From the NCBI GenBank assembly GCA_930990965.1, contig CAKNRQ010000004.1:29312-93311 (forward strand): a DNA stretch of 64,000 nucleotides, written 5' to 3'. This stretch comes from an uncultured Clostridia bacterium. GTDB lineage: Bacteria; Bacillota; Clostridia; Oscillospirales; Oscillospiraceae. Numbering within the stretch: the stretch's first letter is position 1; the number at the start of each line of letters is the position of its first letter. Under the pieces are notes generated by a model that did not search any database, had not been told where the DNA came from, and saw nothing but the letters and a program-made list of their open reading frames with translations. Both the position numbers and the translations under genes were made by a program. Positions 8,848-15,949 of the stretch are shown in pieces.

Positions 8848-10374
8848 CTATTTGGTGAGGAGCTCAACGAAGCTCCTGTCCCAGACATAACGTGTAAGTT
8901 CGTCAGCAGTCACGTTGAAGCAGTTGTACCAGTAGTCAGCACGTCCACGGTCGCTGGTGGGGTCAAAGTAACGCCACTCGCCGTCCACATGCGCTATGCA
9001 CCACATGTGGTACTCGCTTCCCATACTGCCGCTGACGGTATAGCAAGTGATACCGGCCTTCTGCAGCAGAAGCTGATAGGCCTGTGCGTAGCCGCCGCAG
9101 ATTGCCAGGTTGTCGTGCAGCGCGCCGTAGGCGGTCTGCGACTCGTAGGGCATGTTTTCGCGGTCGGCGTAATAACGCTGGTCGTAAACGACGTTTTCAG
9201 TGATGTAGGTGTAGAGCGCCTCGGCCTTTTCAAGCTCAGTCATCCCGTCGGTGATAAGTTCATCGACGATCTCCTGGGCCAGTTTGTCCGTTTCCTCCAA
9301 CATTTCCAGAGACTCAGCGCGGCTGGAGGCGCCGACAGTGGTGAAGGTTATAGCGGTTGCATCGCTGTTAAGCTGGCAGAGGATCCAACTTCCACCGGCC
9401 TGCTGCAGCGCCTTGTTCATGTCATCGACGGTCATCGAGGGGTCGGTGATGCGTATATTCACGCTCTCGCTGTCCAGCGATCCGGCCGCGACGCCTATCA
9501 GCTCGTTGAGGCTGCCGACGCTGATGCCTTCAAAGCCCTCAGGATAATTGCCCGTGCGGTATGGCATATACGAGAAAGTGCAGCGCAGCTCAGTGCCATT
9601 GAGCTCTACGCTCATATGGTAGGCATACTTGAGCTCGGGCTCATCGGAGAGTATGGAGTTGTAGACGTTTATTATATCTATCTCGGTCAGAGTACCGGCT
9701 GAAGATATATCGAACACAGGCGGCTGCGCGGCATCCTCCATGGCCTGCATGAGCCGGGTTTTCAGCTCTTCGCTGCTGCTGACCTTCACGGCTTCGCCGC
9801 TGATGCCCTCTGTGCGCTCTATCATGGCCACGGCCTCAACCACGATTATCGTGTCTCGCGGCGCCAGGGTGTCCTCGGCCCTGCCGTCCATGATGCCGTT
9901 GGCAACACACCAGGCCATCGCGTCACGGGCCCAGCCGGAGACGGAGCCTGCGTCGGCAAAGCTTTCAAGCGCAGATGCGCTGACGTCCGGCGATCCTGCG
10001 GCACGGTAGAGGATGGCGGCGAATTCTTCGCGGGCCACGGCGCGGGACGGCTCATAGCTGGTTTCGCTCACGCCGTCAATGATGCCGTTCTCCGCTGCCC
10101 AGGCGATGGCGTCCGCATAGCGCTCGGGCGTATCCTCAAAGGGGGAACTGCTGTTAGGAACCGGGCTCCCGGCGGCCTCGTAGAGCAACTGCGCCGCATG
10201 GGCTCTAGATACTTGCATATATGGTGCGGATATGAAAGCTTCTCCTATGTCGTTGGCTATGGCCCAGTCCTTGTACGGCTGCGCCCAATCAGGCCAGGCA
10301 CTGCTTCCGGAGGCTCCAGCCGCGCAAGTGAGAATAACCGCGCACAGGAGAAATACCGCTGCTGTCCTTTTCAT
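8848..10374 (-). CDS. SLH-domain protein with transglutaminase-like cysteine protease domain
   Basis: The start at 10374 has GGAG 8 bp upstream and yields a signal peptide MKRTAAVFLLCAVILTCAAG; 508 residues follow. Residues about 28-200 hold three S-layer-homology repeats, which bind pyruvylated secondary wall polymer. Residues about 350-490 form a transglutaminase-like core with Cys in LAICGGYAQ, His in YHMWCIAHV and Asp in WRYFDPTSD, an intact Cys-His-Asp triad. It is thus a wall-anchored enzyme that may cleave or cross-link peptides. SLH repeats at the N-terminus contrast with the C-terminal placement in the two proteins at 18.8-25.9 kb. Transcription diverges from the TetR gene. Confidence 0.88.
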   Translation of the reverse strand: MKRTAAVFLLCAVILTCAAGASGSSAWPDWAQPYKDWAIANDIGEAFISAPYMQVSRAHAAQLLYEAAGSPVPNSSSPFEDTPERYADAIAWAAENGIIDGVSETSYEPSRAVAREEFAAILYRAAGSPDVSASALESFADAGSVSGWARDAMAWCVANGIMDGRAEDTLAPRDTIIVVEAVAMIERTEGISGEAVKVSSSEELKTRLMQAMEDAAQPPVFDISSAGTLTEIDIINVYNSILSDEPELKYAYHMSVELNGTELRCTFSYMPYRTGNYPEGFEGISVGSLNELIGVAAGSLDSESVNIRITDPSMTVDDMNKALQQAGGSWILCQLNSDATAITFTTVGASSRAESLEMLEETDKLAQEIVDELITDGMTELEKAEALYTYITENVVYDQRYYADRENMPYESQTAYGALHDNLAICGGYAQAYQLLLQKAGITCYTVSGSMGSEYHMWCIAHVDGEWRYFDPTSDRGRADYWYNCFNVTADELTRYVWDRSFVELLTK

Positions 10375-10416
10375 TAAGCTCACTCCAACAAAATAAACTG
10401 CTTGGTTTGTTTTTAT

Positions 10417-10445
10417 ATCATACAACAAACAGACCAGTTGGTCAA
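10417..10445 (-). promoter_or_regulatory. Promoter of the SLH/transglutaminase operon
   Basis: Minus strand TTGACC, 17-bp spacer, TATGAT. Its -35 hexamer overlaps the candidate TetR operator at 10432-10443. Confidence 0.7.
10432..10443. promoter_or_regulatory. Candidate TetR operator
   Basis: Inverted repeat GACCA-N2-TGGTC between the two divergent promoters. It overlaps the -35 of the leftward promoter and lies just upstream of the rightward one, so one bound regulator could control both. Confidence 0.5.
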
Positions 10446-10453
10446 TAATAACC

Positions 10454-10482
10454 TTGCCGAACGAAGAAATGTTTGTTATACT
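10454..10482 (+). promoter_or_regulatory. Promoter of the TetR gene
   Basis: TTGCCG, 17-bp spacer, TATACT, about 15 bp before the GGAGG ribosome site. Confidence 0.65.
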
Positions 10483-10505
10483 TTAATAAATACGGAGGTG
10501 TGGGA

Positions 10506-11087
10506 ATGAAACAGGAGGAAAAAAACAGGAGGAGCCGGGAGCTTATACTTACTTACGCTTTTGAGGAATTTGCCGCGCACGGTTACTCCGGCGCGGGGTT
10601 AAACCAGATTTGTACACGTGGGCATATTTCCAAAGGGTTGCTGTACCACTATTACGCGGGCAAGGACGCGCTATATATGGCCTGCGTGGAGCGGCTTTTT
10701 ACGGAGATGACGGCTGCGCTGCGTGAGCTGATAGATCCGGAACATGTGACGGTGGAGGGGTACTTTGAGGCTCGAATGCGCTTTTTCCGCGATCATCCAC
10801 AGCACAGGCAGCTCTTTTACGACGTGCTTATGTATCCACAGAGCCATCTGGCAGAGCAGATACATAAGTGCCGCGAAGGCTTCGACAGATTCAACGACAA
10901 TGCGCTGAGAGCCTTGCTTTCACGTGAAAAGCTCGCGGACGGGGTGACGATTGAGGAGGCCATAGGCCAGTTCAGGTCTTTCGTGAACTTTCTCGGCGTC
11001 TATGTCCGAGACAGCTCCAATGCCGATGCTGAACAAAAAACGAGCGCGCTGCTGCGAACCTTGCTCTACGGCCTGATCTCCAGATGA
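10506..11087 (+). CDS. TetR/AcrR-family transcriptional regulator
   Basis: The ATG at 10506 has GGAGG 7 bp upstream; an upstream in-frame TTG lies within the promoter region. The 193-residue protein has the N-terminal TetR helix-turn-helix (ILTYAFEEFAAHGYSGAG then ISKGLLYHYYAGKDALY), where the YHYY recognition segment is typical. The C-terminal ligand-binding domain has no recognisable specificity. It diverges from the SLH/transglutaminase operon with a shared operator candidate, so local auto- and cross-repression is likely. A bidirectional terminator follows immediately. Confidence 0.9.
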   Translation: MKQEEKNRRSRELILTYAFEEFAAHGYSGAGLNQICTRGHISKGLLYHYYAGKDALYMACVERLFTEMTAALRELIDPEHVTVEGYFEARMRFFRDHPQHRQLFYDVLMYPQSHLAEQIHKCREGFDRFNDNALRALLSREKLADGVTIEEAIGQFRSFVNFLGVYVRDSSNADAEQKTSALLRTLLYGLISR

Positions 11088-11095
11088 GTGTGAAA

Positions 11096-11133
11096 AGCAA
11101 AACAGGAGGCCCATACAGGGCCTCCTGTTTTGC
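11096..11133. terminator. Bidirectional rho-independent terminator
   Basis: Arms AGCAAAACAGGAGGCCC and GGGCCTCCTGTTTTGCT around ATACA. It separates the TetR gene from the convergent metallopeptidase gene. Confidence 0.92.
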
Positions 11134-11146
11134 TGTATATTGAGAG

Positions 11147-11836
11147 CTAGACGGTGGAACGCAGCAGGGAGCGGGCATCATTTTCACGGGGGTACACGCT
11201 GCGCACCAGCGCGTGAAAGTCGGGACCGTGGCCGTGGATACGCAAATGCGTGAGCTCGTGCGCCACTACGTATTCGAGGCATTCCGGCGGCTTGGCGGCC
11301 AGCGCGAGCGAGAAGCGCACAGTGCCGCGCGCCGGAGTACAGCTGCCCCAGCGCGAGCGCATGTCGCGCAGCGACCACCGGGGCGCGGCTACGTCCAGCG
11401 CCGCGGCGTATTTCGAGACGAGCGGCGGTATGGCGCGCTCGAGCTCGCGGCGGTAGAGCGTGAGCAGCGCGGCGTGCCGTGCTTCGGCGCCGCTATCTTC
11501 CGGCGCGCTCAGGACTATGTATTCGCCGTCAAACTGAGCGCCTGGCTTTCCGGATACGACGCGCAGGGGGCATTTGACGCCCCAAAGGGGTACGAGTTCG
11601 CCGTTGGCGTATTGCACTGCGCCGCGCTCGAGAAACTTCGCACGGTGCTCACGCACCCAGTCCGCGCGCTCGTTGGCCAGACGCAGAGCTGTCTCGCGGC
11701 TCATGCGCCAGGGCGCGACGGCCTCTACGGAGCCATCGGGTTTCACGCTTATGCGGAAGAGTTTCACAGCACGGTGGCAGAGCGTGATGGGTATGCCGTT
11801 ATTCAAGACTGCGGAATAAGTGCGCTGGTTGCGCAA
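11147..11836 (-). CDS. YgjP-like (DUF45) zinc metallopeptidase
   Basis: A 229-residue cytoplasmic protein of the YgjP/SprT-like group. The zinc motif is VAHELTHLRIHGHGPDF near residues 190-206: HELTH supplies two histidines and the catalytic Glu, and the later HGHGPDF segment the third ligand. The upstream RDMRSRWGSC segment is the second family signature. Substrates of the family are poorly known. It is 18 bp downstream of the XRE regulator gene, suggesting co-transcription. Length is normal. Confidence 0.9.
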   Translation of the reverse strand: MRNQRTYSAVLNNGIPITLCHRAVKLFRISVKPDGSVEAVAPWRMSRETALRLANERADWVREHRAKFLERGAVQYANGELVPLWGVKCPLRVVSGKPGAQFDGEYIVLSAPEDSGAEARHAALLTLYRRELERAIPPLVSKYAAALDVAAPRWSLRDMRSRWGSCTPARGTVRFSLALAAKPPECLEYVVAHELTHLRIHGHGPDFHALVRSVYPRENDARSLLRSTV

Positions 11837-11854
11837 GCCATATCATCTCCATAT

Positions 11855-12286
11855 TTATTTGCCGCCTTCAAAGGGCCGGGCTGCCATAAAACCTGCCAGA
11901 AGTATCAGTCCCCAGAGTATGAACCCGTCGGTGACTGTCGAGACACCGATTCCCGAGCCGCCCAGCACAAAAAATTCCATCATGATATAGACAAAAACCA
12001 AGCCGCCGAAACACAGGAGTATGGCGTACAGCAGCGCGCAGGCCAGAGCTCGGAGCGTGGGGCTGCCGGCAAGCTTAGTGGATTGCCCGACGCCGTATAT
12101 GAGCCCTGCTGTGTCAGTTTCCAACGCGGCGGCTATGCGCTCCAACGTGGCGAGGTCTGGGTTCGACGCGCTGCGCTCCCAGTTGCTCACGGTCTGGCGC
12201 GTGACGCCGAGCGCTTCGGCTAACTGCTCCTGGTTCATGCCGCGCGCCAATCGCGCATGTTTGATGTTTCTGGCTATGTCCGTCAT
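11855..12286 (-). CDS. XRE-family regulator with membrane segments
   Basis: A 143-residue protein: residues 1-60 form a Cro/C1-type helix-turn-helix (MNQEQLAEALGVTRQTVSNW), while residues about 80-140 contain two hydrophobic segments (LACALLYAILLCFGGLVFVY and a second ending in AGFMAARP). It is therefore a membrane-tethered DNA-binding protein. The promoter is flanked by a 10-bp inverted repeat that overlaps the ribosome site, which suggests autoregulation. The signal sensed is unknown. Confidence 0.85.
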   Translation of the reverse strand: MTDIARNIKHARLARGMNQEQLAEALGVTRQTVSNWERSASNPDLATLERIAAALETDTAGLIYGVGQSTKLAGSPTLRALACALLYAILLCFGGLVFVYIMMEFFVLGGSGIGVSTVTDGFILWGLILLAGFMAARPFEGGK

Positions 12287-12292
12287 AGAATT

Positions 12293-12338
12293 GCCCCCTT
12301 ACACGCCAATTATAGCCGGTAAGGGGGCAGCTTTACAA
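12293..12338 (-). promoter_or_regulatory. XRE promoter with flanking inverted-repeat operator
   Basis: Minus strand TTGTAA (12333-12338), 18-bp spacer, TATAAT (12309-12314). Arms GCCCCCTTAC (12293-12302) and GTAAGGGGGC (12319-12328) are perfect and 16 bp apart, one within the spacer and one over the start of transcription and the AGGGGG ribosome site. Because one arm is upstream of the expected transcript start it is a DNA operator rather than an RNA hairpin. Confidence 0.65.
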
Positions 12339-12382
12339 GCAAAACGCCTTTGACATCGCGCAAAATGCTGCGCGACAGGGCT

Positions 12383-12571
12383 CTATTCGGGCAGCACCGT
12401 GTCTATTACGACAGCGCCGTTCCTGTCGAGCAGCGGTGTGAGGCCGGAGACGCCGGTGTCTATGGTGAGCAGGTAGTTGACGCCTGTCTCGGTGTCGACG
12501 ACTATTTGAACGGCGCCAAAACCAAGGGACTGCTCCTCTTTGACCACAAAACGCTTTTTCTTGTCGCGCAT
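12383..12571 (-). CDS. DUF6440-like small protein
   Basis: A 62-residue protein beginning MRDKKKRF with the pattern IVVDTETGVNYLL and GLTPLLDRNG that I associate with the DUF6440 family of small beta-rich proteins of unknown function. It follows the corrinoid fusion gene by 10 bp and is presumably the last gene of that transcript. No signal peptide or membrane segment. Family name is from memory and should be treated as probable. Confidence 0.7.
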   Translation of the reverse strand: MRDKKKRFVVKEEQSLGFGAVQIVVDTETGVNYLLTIDTGVSGLTPLLDRNGAVVIDTVLPE

Positions 12572-12581
12572 AATATCCCCC

Positions 12582-14294
12582 TTACACCGCCAGCAGCTTG
12601 AGCGCAGCCTGGGCGGCGCGGGCGGCGTCGTCAGTGTAGCAGTCGGCGCCTATCTCGTTGCAGTACTCCTGAGTTATGGGCGCGCCGCCTACCATAATTT
12701 TCACGCTGCCGCGGATGCCGCGCTCATTGGCGAGATCGACGACCCGGCGCATCTCGTCCATCGTTGTGGTCAGCAGGGCCGAGCAGGCTATGATGTCACA
12801 GTGCTCGTTGACGGCGGTGTCCACAAACTGCTCCGCGGAGACGTCTACGCCCAGGTCCACGACCTCGATGCCGCTGCCCTCCATCATTATCTTTACGAGG
12901 TTCTTGCCGATGTCGTGCATGTCGCCGCGCACGGTGCCGATGCAGACGCGGCCAGCGCTCTTGCGCTCTCCGGAGGAAAGCAGGGGCTTGAGCTTGTCGG
13001 TGGCCGAGTTCATGGCTCTGGCCGCGACCAGCATCTCAGGCACGAAGGCCCGGCCTGTGCTGAAGTCGTCGCCAAGTAGCTGCATGCCCTCGACGAGCGC
13101 GTCAAGTATGCTCTGCGCGGCTGTGCCCTCGGCGAGAGCGGCGTCAACGAGCTCCAGAACACGTTTGCGGCGTCCGCGGCGCAGCGCTTCGGCTATCTTG
13201 CCGAGCGTGCCGTCGCCGGTTTCGGCGGTGTTGACAGAGGTATCTGCCGCCTGAGCGGCTGTCGGCCGCGGAGCGGTGCGGCGCGCTATGGGCGCACGGG
13301 CAGAGTGGAGGTGAACCTCGCTGTTCCACGCGGCGATTTCCGCGTCAATCGCGGCGTCCACCTGCGGATAGACTGCGCCGGGCAGGCCGTAGGTGATGCT
13401 GGGTATGTAGTAACCGCGCGGGGTGTTCTCCTCGAGCGCCTTGCGGACGTAGGCCCGGATCTCATCCTCGCTGGCGTCCGCGCGGTCAATGGCCGCGCCG
13501 ATGCCGCCCATGAGTATCATGCGGCCCTGCAAACGCTCCTGCAACGCGGGGATGTTGTTCTCGGGCAGCACGCCCTGCCAGCACTGTATGCCTATCTCGG
13601 CCATGTCATCGACTATGTCAGCGAGGTAGGCGTCGCCGTGATGTATCGCAATGACGCCGCGGGAACGGATGTAGCCGTAGAACTTGCGGTAGGGCTCCTT
13701 GTAGAATTCACGCCACATGTCGGGCTTCATGAAGAGCGCGTCCTTGGTGCCCCAGTCGTCGTGGGAGAAGATGACGTCGGGGTGGAGGTTGTCTATGAGC
13801 ATTTTCACGTAGCGCAGACGGTAGTCGCAGATGTAGTCTATGAGCTCGTGCATCTCGTCGGGGTGCTCGTAGAGGTTGGAGAGCGTGTCCTCAAAGCCCA
13901 TGAGGAAGTGGCACTGCTCGAACATGCCCGTGCCCATGAAACCGGCGATGAGCTTTTCGCCGCGCAGGGCGTCTGCTTTGGCGCAGATATCCTCCCAGCC
14001 GGTCTGGCAGTTGGCCTCGATATCCGGGGCGTGGACGACTTCGCGCCAGCGCGTTATGTCCTTTAAGACCTTTTTCTCCTCCGTGGTGTCCGGCATGGGA
14101 CCGGGGGCGTCGGCGGGGAAGAGAATGGTGGTGCCCCAGCGATCGACGCTCGTGGTGCCGCGCACGCGGTTGCCACGCAGGTAGGTGTTTATCGGGTCTG
14201 CCGTCATCATGGCCAGAGCCTCATACTGGTCGAGTATGCGCTCCGGCTTGCCGTCGGGCTTGAGCATTTCAAGAAAGATCTCTCTGGGTGTCAT
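12582..14294 (-). CDS. UroD-family methyltransferase fused to a corrinoid-binding domain
   Basis: Translation should start at 14294, where AGGAGGAGA precedes the ATG and the start overlaps the upstream stop as ATGA. Of the 570 residues, 1-335 are a uroporphyrinogen-decarboxylase-like (MtaA/MtbA-type) methyltransferase. Residues about 365-570 are a corrinoid protein: a four-helix cap followed by a Rossmann B12 domain with VRGDMHDIGKN, the D-x-H-x-x-G base-off motif. In methyltrophic systems these are separate proteins, one moving a methyl group to or from the other's cobalamin. Fusion implies an intramolecular transfer. In place of the usual H-x-C zinc motif I see IHHGDAYL. Methyl donor unknown. 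Confidence 0.88.
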   Translation of the reverse strand: MTPREIFLEMLKPDGKPERILDQYEALAMMTADPINTYLRGNRVRGTTSVDRWGTTILFPADAPGPMPDTTEEKKVLKDITRWREVVHAPDIEANCQTGWEDICAKADALRGEKLIAGFMGTGMFEQCHFLMGFEDTLSNLYEHPDEMHELIDYICDYRLRYVKMLIDNLHPDVIFSHDDWGTKDALFMKPDMWREFYKEPYRKFYGYIRSRGVIAIHHGDAYLADIVDDMAEIGIQCWQGVLPENNIPALQERLQGRMILMGGIGAAIDRADASEDEIRAYVRKALEENTPRGYYIPSITYGLPGAVYPQVDAAIDAEIAAWNSEVHLHSARAPIARRTAPRPTAAQAADTSVNTAETGDGTLGKIAEALRRGRRKRVLELVDAALAEGTAAQSILDALVEGMQLLGDDFSTGRAFVPEMLVAARAMNSATDKLKPLLSSGERKSAGRVCIGTVRGDMHDIGKNLVKIMMEGSGIEVVDLGVDVSAEQFVDTAVNEHCDIIACSALLTTTMDEMRRVVDLANERGIRGSVKIMVGGAPITQEYCNEIGADCYTDDAARAAQAALKLLAV

Positions 14295-14839
14295 GGATTC
14301 TCCTCCTCGTTTATTAGAATACAGGATGAATACGTAATGGTCCCCGGCCCGTGGTAGTACTCCAGCCCCGCGCTCTTGCAGGCGTCGGAGACAAGCAGGC
14401 CGTAGGCCTCCATGCTCGGCCAGAGCTTGTCCGGGTGGCGGCAGGGCTTGTCGGGGTAGGTGCATTGGACGCAGCGTGTACAGGAGCCCGCGCCCATGGG
14501 CAGGAACTCGCCGCGCGTCACCAACCTGGCCTGGCGCGAGAGCGTGTCGAAGCGGCGCTTGTGCGCTTCCTCCGCGGCCTTGATGCCCTCAGCGTCAAAG
14601 TCGCCGTCGAGCGCGGCCACGGTTTGTACCAGCACGCAGCGGGAGAATTTCCGCGCCCTGCGCTCTAGCGCCTCAATCGAGCCGCAGGCCGGTGGACAGC
14701 TCCAGCACTTGCCGTAGCGCTTGCAGCGCCCGGACGCGCACATAGCGCGCACCTCCTGCGAAAAAACCAACTCCCCCGCGTCAAACTCCGAAGCGCACTC
14801 AAAGCCGATTTCAATTGCAAGATCTGTGAGTCCAGGCAT
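14291..14839 (-). CDS. DUF2284 predicted metal-binding protein
   Basis: A 182-residue cysteine-rich protein with C-x4-C-x4-C-x2-CPPACGS near residues 34-52 and a second cluster CTRCVQCTYPDKPCRHP near 122-138, the hallmark of DUF2284. These probably ligate an iron-sulphur cluster. DUF2284 genes are often found beside corrinoid methyltransferases, as here, where the stop overlaps the start of the UroD-corrinoid fusion by 4 nt. It also abuts the stop of the upstream GNAT gene directly. Electron delivery to the corrinoid is a reasonable but unproven role. Confidence 0.85.
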   Translation of the reverse strand: MPGLTDLAIEIGFECASEFDAGELVFSQEVRAMCASGRCKRYGKCWSCPPACGSIEALERRARKFSRCVLVQTVAALDGDFDAEGIKAAEEAHKRRFDTLSRQARLVTRGEFLPMGAGSCTRCVQCTYPDKPCRHPDKLWPSMEAYGLLVSDACKSAGLEYYHGPGTITYSSCILINEEENP

Positions 14840-15343
14840 TTAAACGCCACCTTTCACGTGGAATACATACCGCAGCTCGCGCACTGGCCGTCCACCTATC
14901 TCATCGTTAAGCGCATCGCCGCTACAGACGAATCCGGCGCGCTCGTAAAAGGCTCGCGCCCGGGTGTTCTCCTCCAGTCCCCAGAGAAAAACTTCGTCAA
15001 AACCCATAGCATCAAGCGCGTCCAGCGCAGCCTCAAGCAGCGCACGGCCCAGGCCGCGCCCTGTGTATTCGGGACGCAGGTAGAGCGATATAACTTCGCC
15101 CGAGCCACCGTATTCAGCGAAGCGTGAAGGCCCGAAACTCGCCGTCCCTGCGTAGACGCTGCCGTCCACGGCGACGAGCGTGTAAACTCCCGGGGCGTCG
15201 AAGAAATCCCGCCAGCGCCCGGCGGGCAGTGCGTCGAGAAACGCCTGCGGCACTATGCCGCGATAGGCCCAACGCCAGCTAGTCTCGTATACGCCGGAAA
15301 GCGCGAGCCTGTCGTCGTCCGGGCGTATTGTGCGAATTTCCAT
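14840..15343 (-). CDS. GNAT-family N-acetyltransferase
   Basis: The ATG at 15343 has GGAGG 8 bp upstream and gives 167 residues. The GNAT fold is shown by YLRPEYTGRGLGRALLEAAL (acetyl-CoA pyrophosphate loop R/Q-x-x-G-x-G/A) and the C-terminal N-x-x-A-R-x-F-Y-E-R-x-G-F motif. Substrate unknown. It is the first gene of a leftward run with DUF2284 and the UroD-corrinoid fusion; its stop codon directly touches the next start. Its upstream region is the dispersed repeat described at 15365-15815. Confidence 0.9.
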   Translation of the reverse strand: MEIRTIRPDDDRLALSGVYETSWRWAYRGIVPQAFLDALPAGRWRDFFDAPGVYTLVAVDGSVYAGTASFGPSRFAEYGGSGEVISLYLRPEYTGRGLGRALLEAALDALDAMGFDEVFLWGLEENTRARAFYERAGFVCSGDALNDEIGGRPVRELRYVFHVKGGV

Positions 15344-15364
15344 AGGTATAACCTCCGGGCAGAG

Positions 15365-15815
15365 TGCAACGTTGCCTCCACTACCCACCAGCACACGAGC
15401 AAAGCGATGTGTGCGGAAAATGAGGCATCCACGTTGGGCAACGTCGGTTTCACCACCCGCCAGCGCACCAGCGCAGCGTCGTGCGCGGCAAGAGCCGCAC
15501 CCGGTTGGGCAACGCCGGTCTTACCGGCTGCCAAAGCCCAACGGGCAAACCCTGGGCAACGTCCCGTGTTAACCCGTCAGCGGCCGCGAAGCGAAACCGC
15601 GGCCGGCGATGGTGTAACTAAATAGAAGTTTAGGGATGACCACCTGAACGATATTGCCAGCCCGAGATACGAGGCACCCTTGCGTACAAGTCCGCACCAA
15701 AGAGGTTTTCTCTTTGGAGTCTGAGGGGTTTCTTTTTGACAAGACAAAAAGAAATCTCTCAGGATTGCGGCATTACCTAATGCCACCCTCCCACCTCCGG
15801 CGACGTGCCACCCAT
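15365..15815. repeat. Dispersed hairpin-rich repeat, copy A
   Basis: Non-coding. The core 15553-15807 matches 46157-46409 in the same orientation at roughly 85-90 % by eye. Conserved stems: CGGCCGCG/CGCGGCCG (15581-15605); GAGGGGTTTCTTTTTG with CAAAAAGAAATCTCTC (15723-15760, two G·U pairs); GGCATTA-CC-TAATGCC (15769-15784). Upstream are two modules with a 6-bp stem and 12-nt loop (15391-15414 and 15463-15486), each followed by TTGGGCAACG or a close match. It fills the space between the divergent GNAT and activase genes. No gene is supported in it. Confidence 0.85.
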
Positions 15816-15949
15816 CGTCGGGCAGCCCACCGGGAACGCTATTCCCACGGAGCACAGTTCTGCGGAAAACGTAAGGGATACCTCTGCTTGACCGGATGCG
15901 ATAAAAATAGTATAGTTATACCATTAAATTATAAGGTGGTGAGGCCGCG

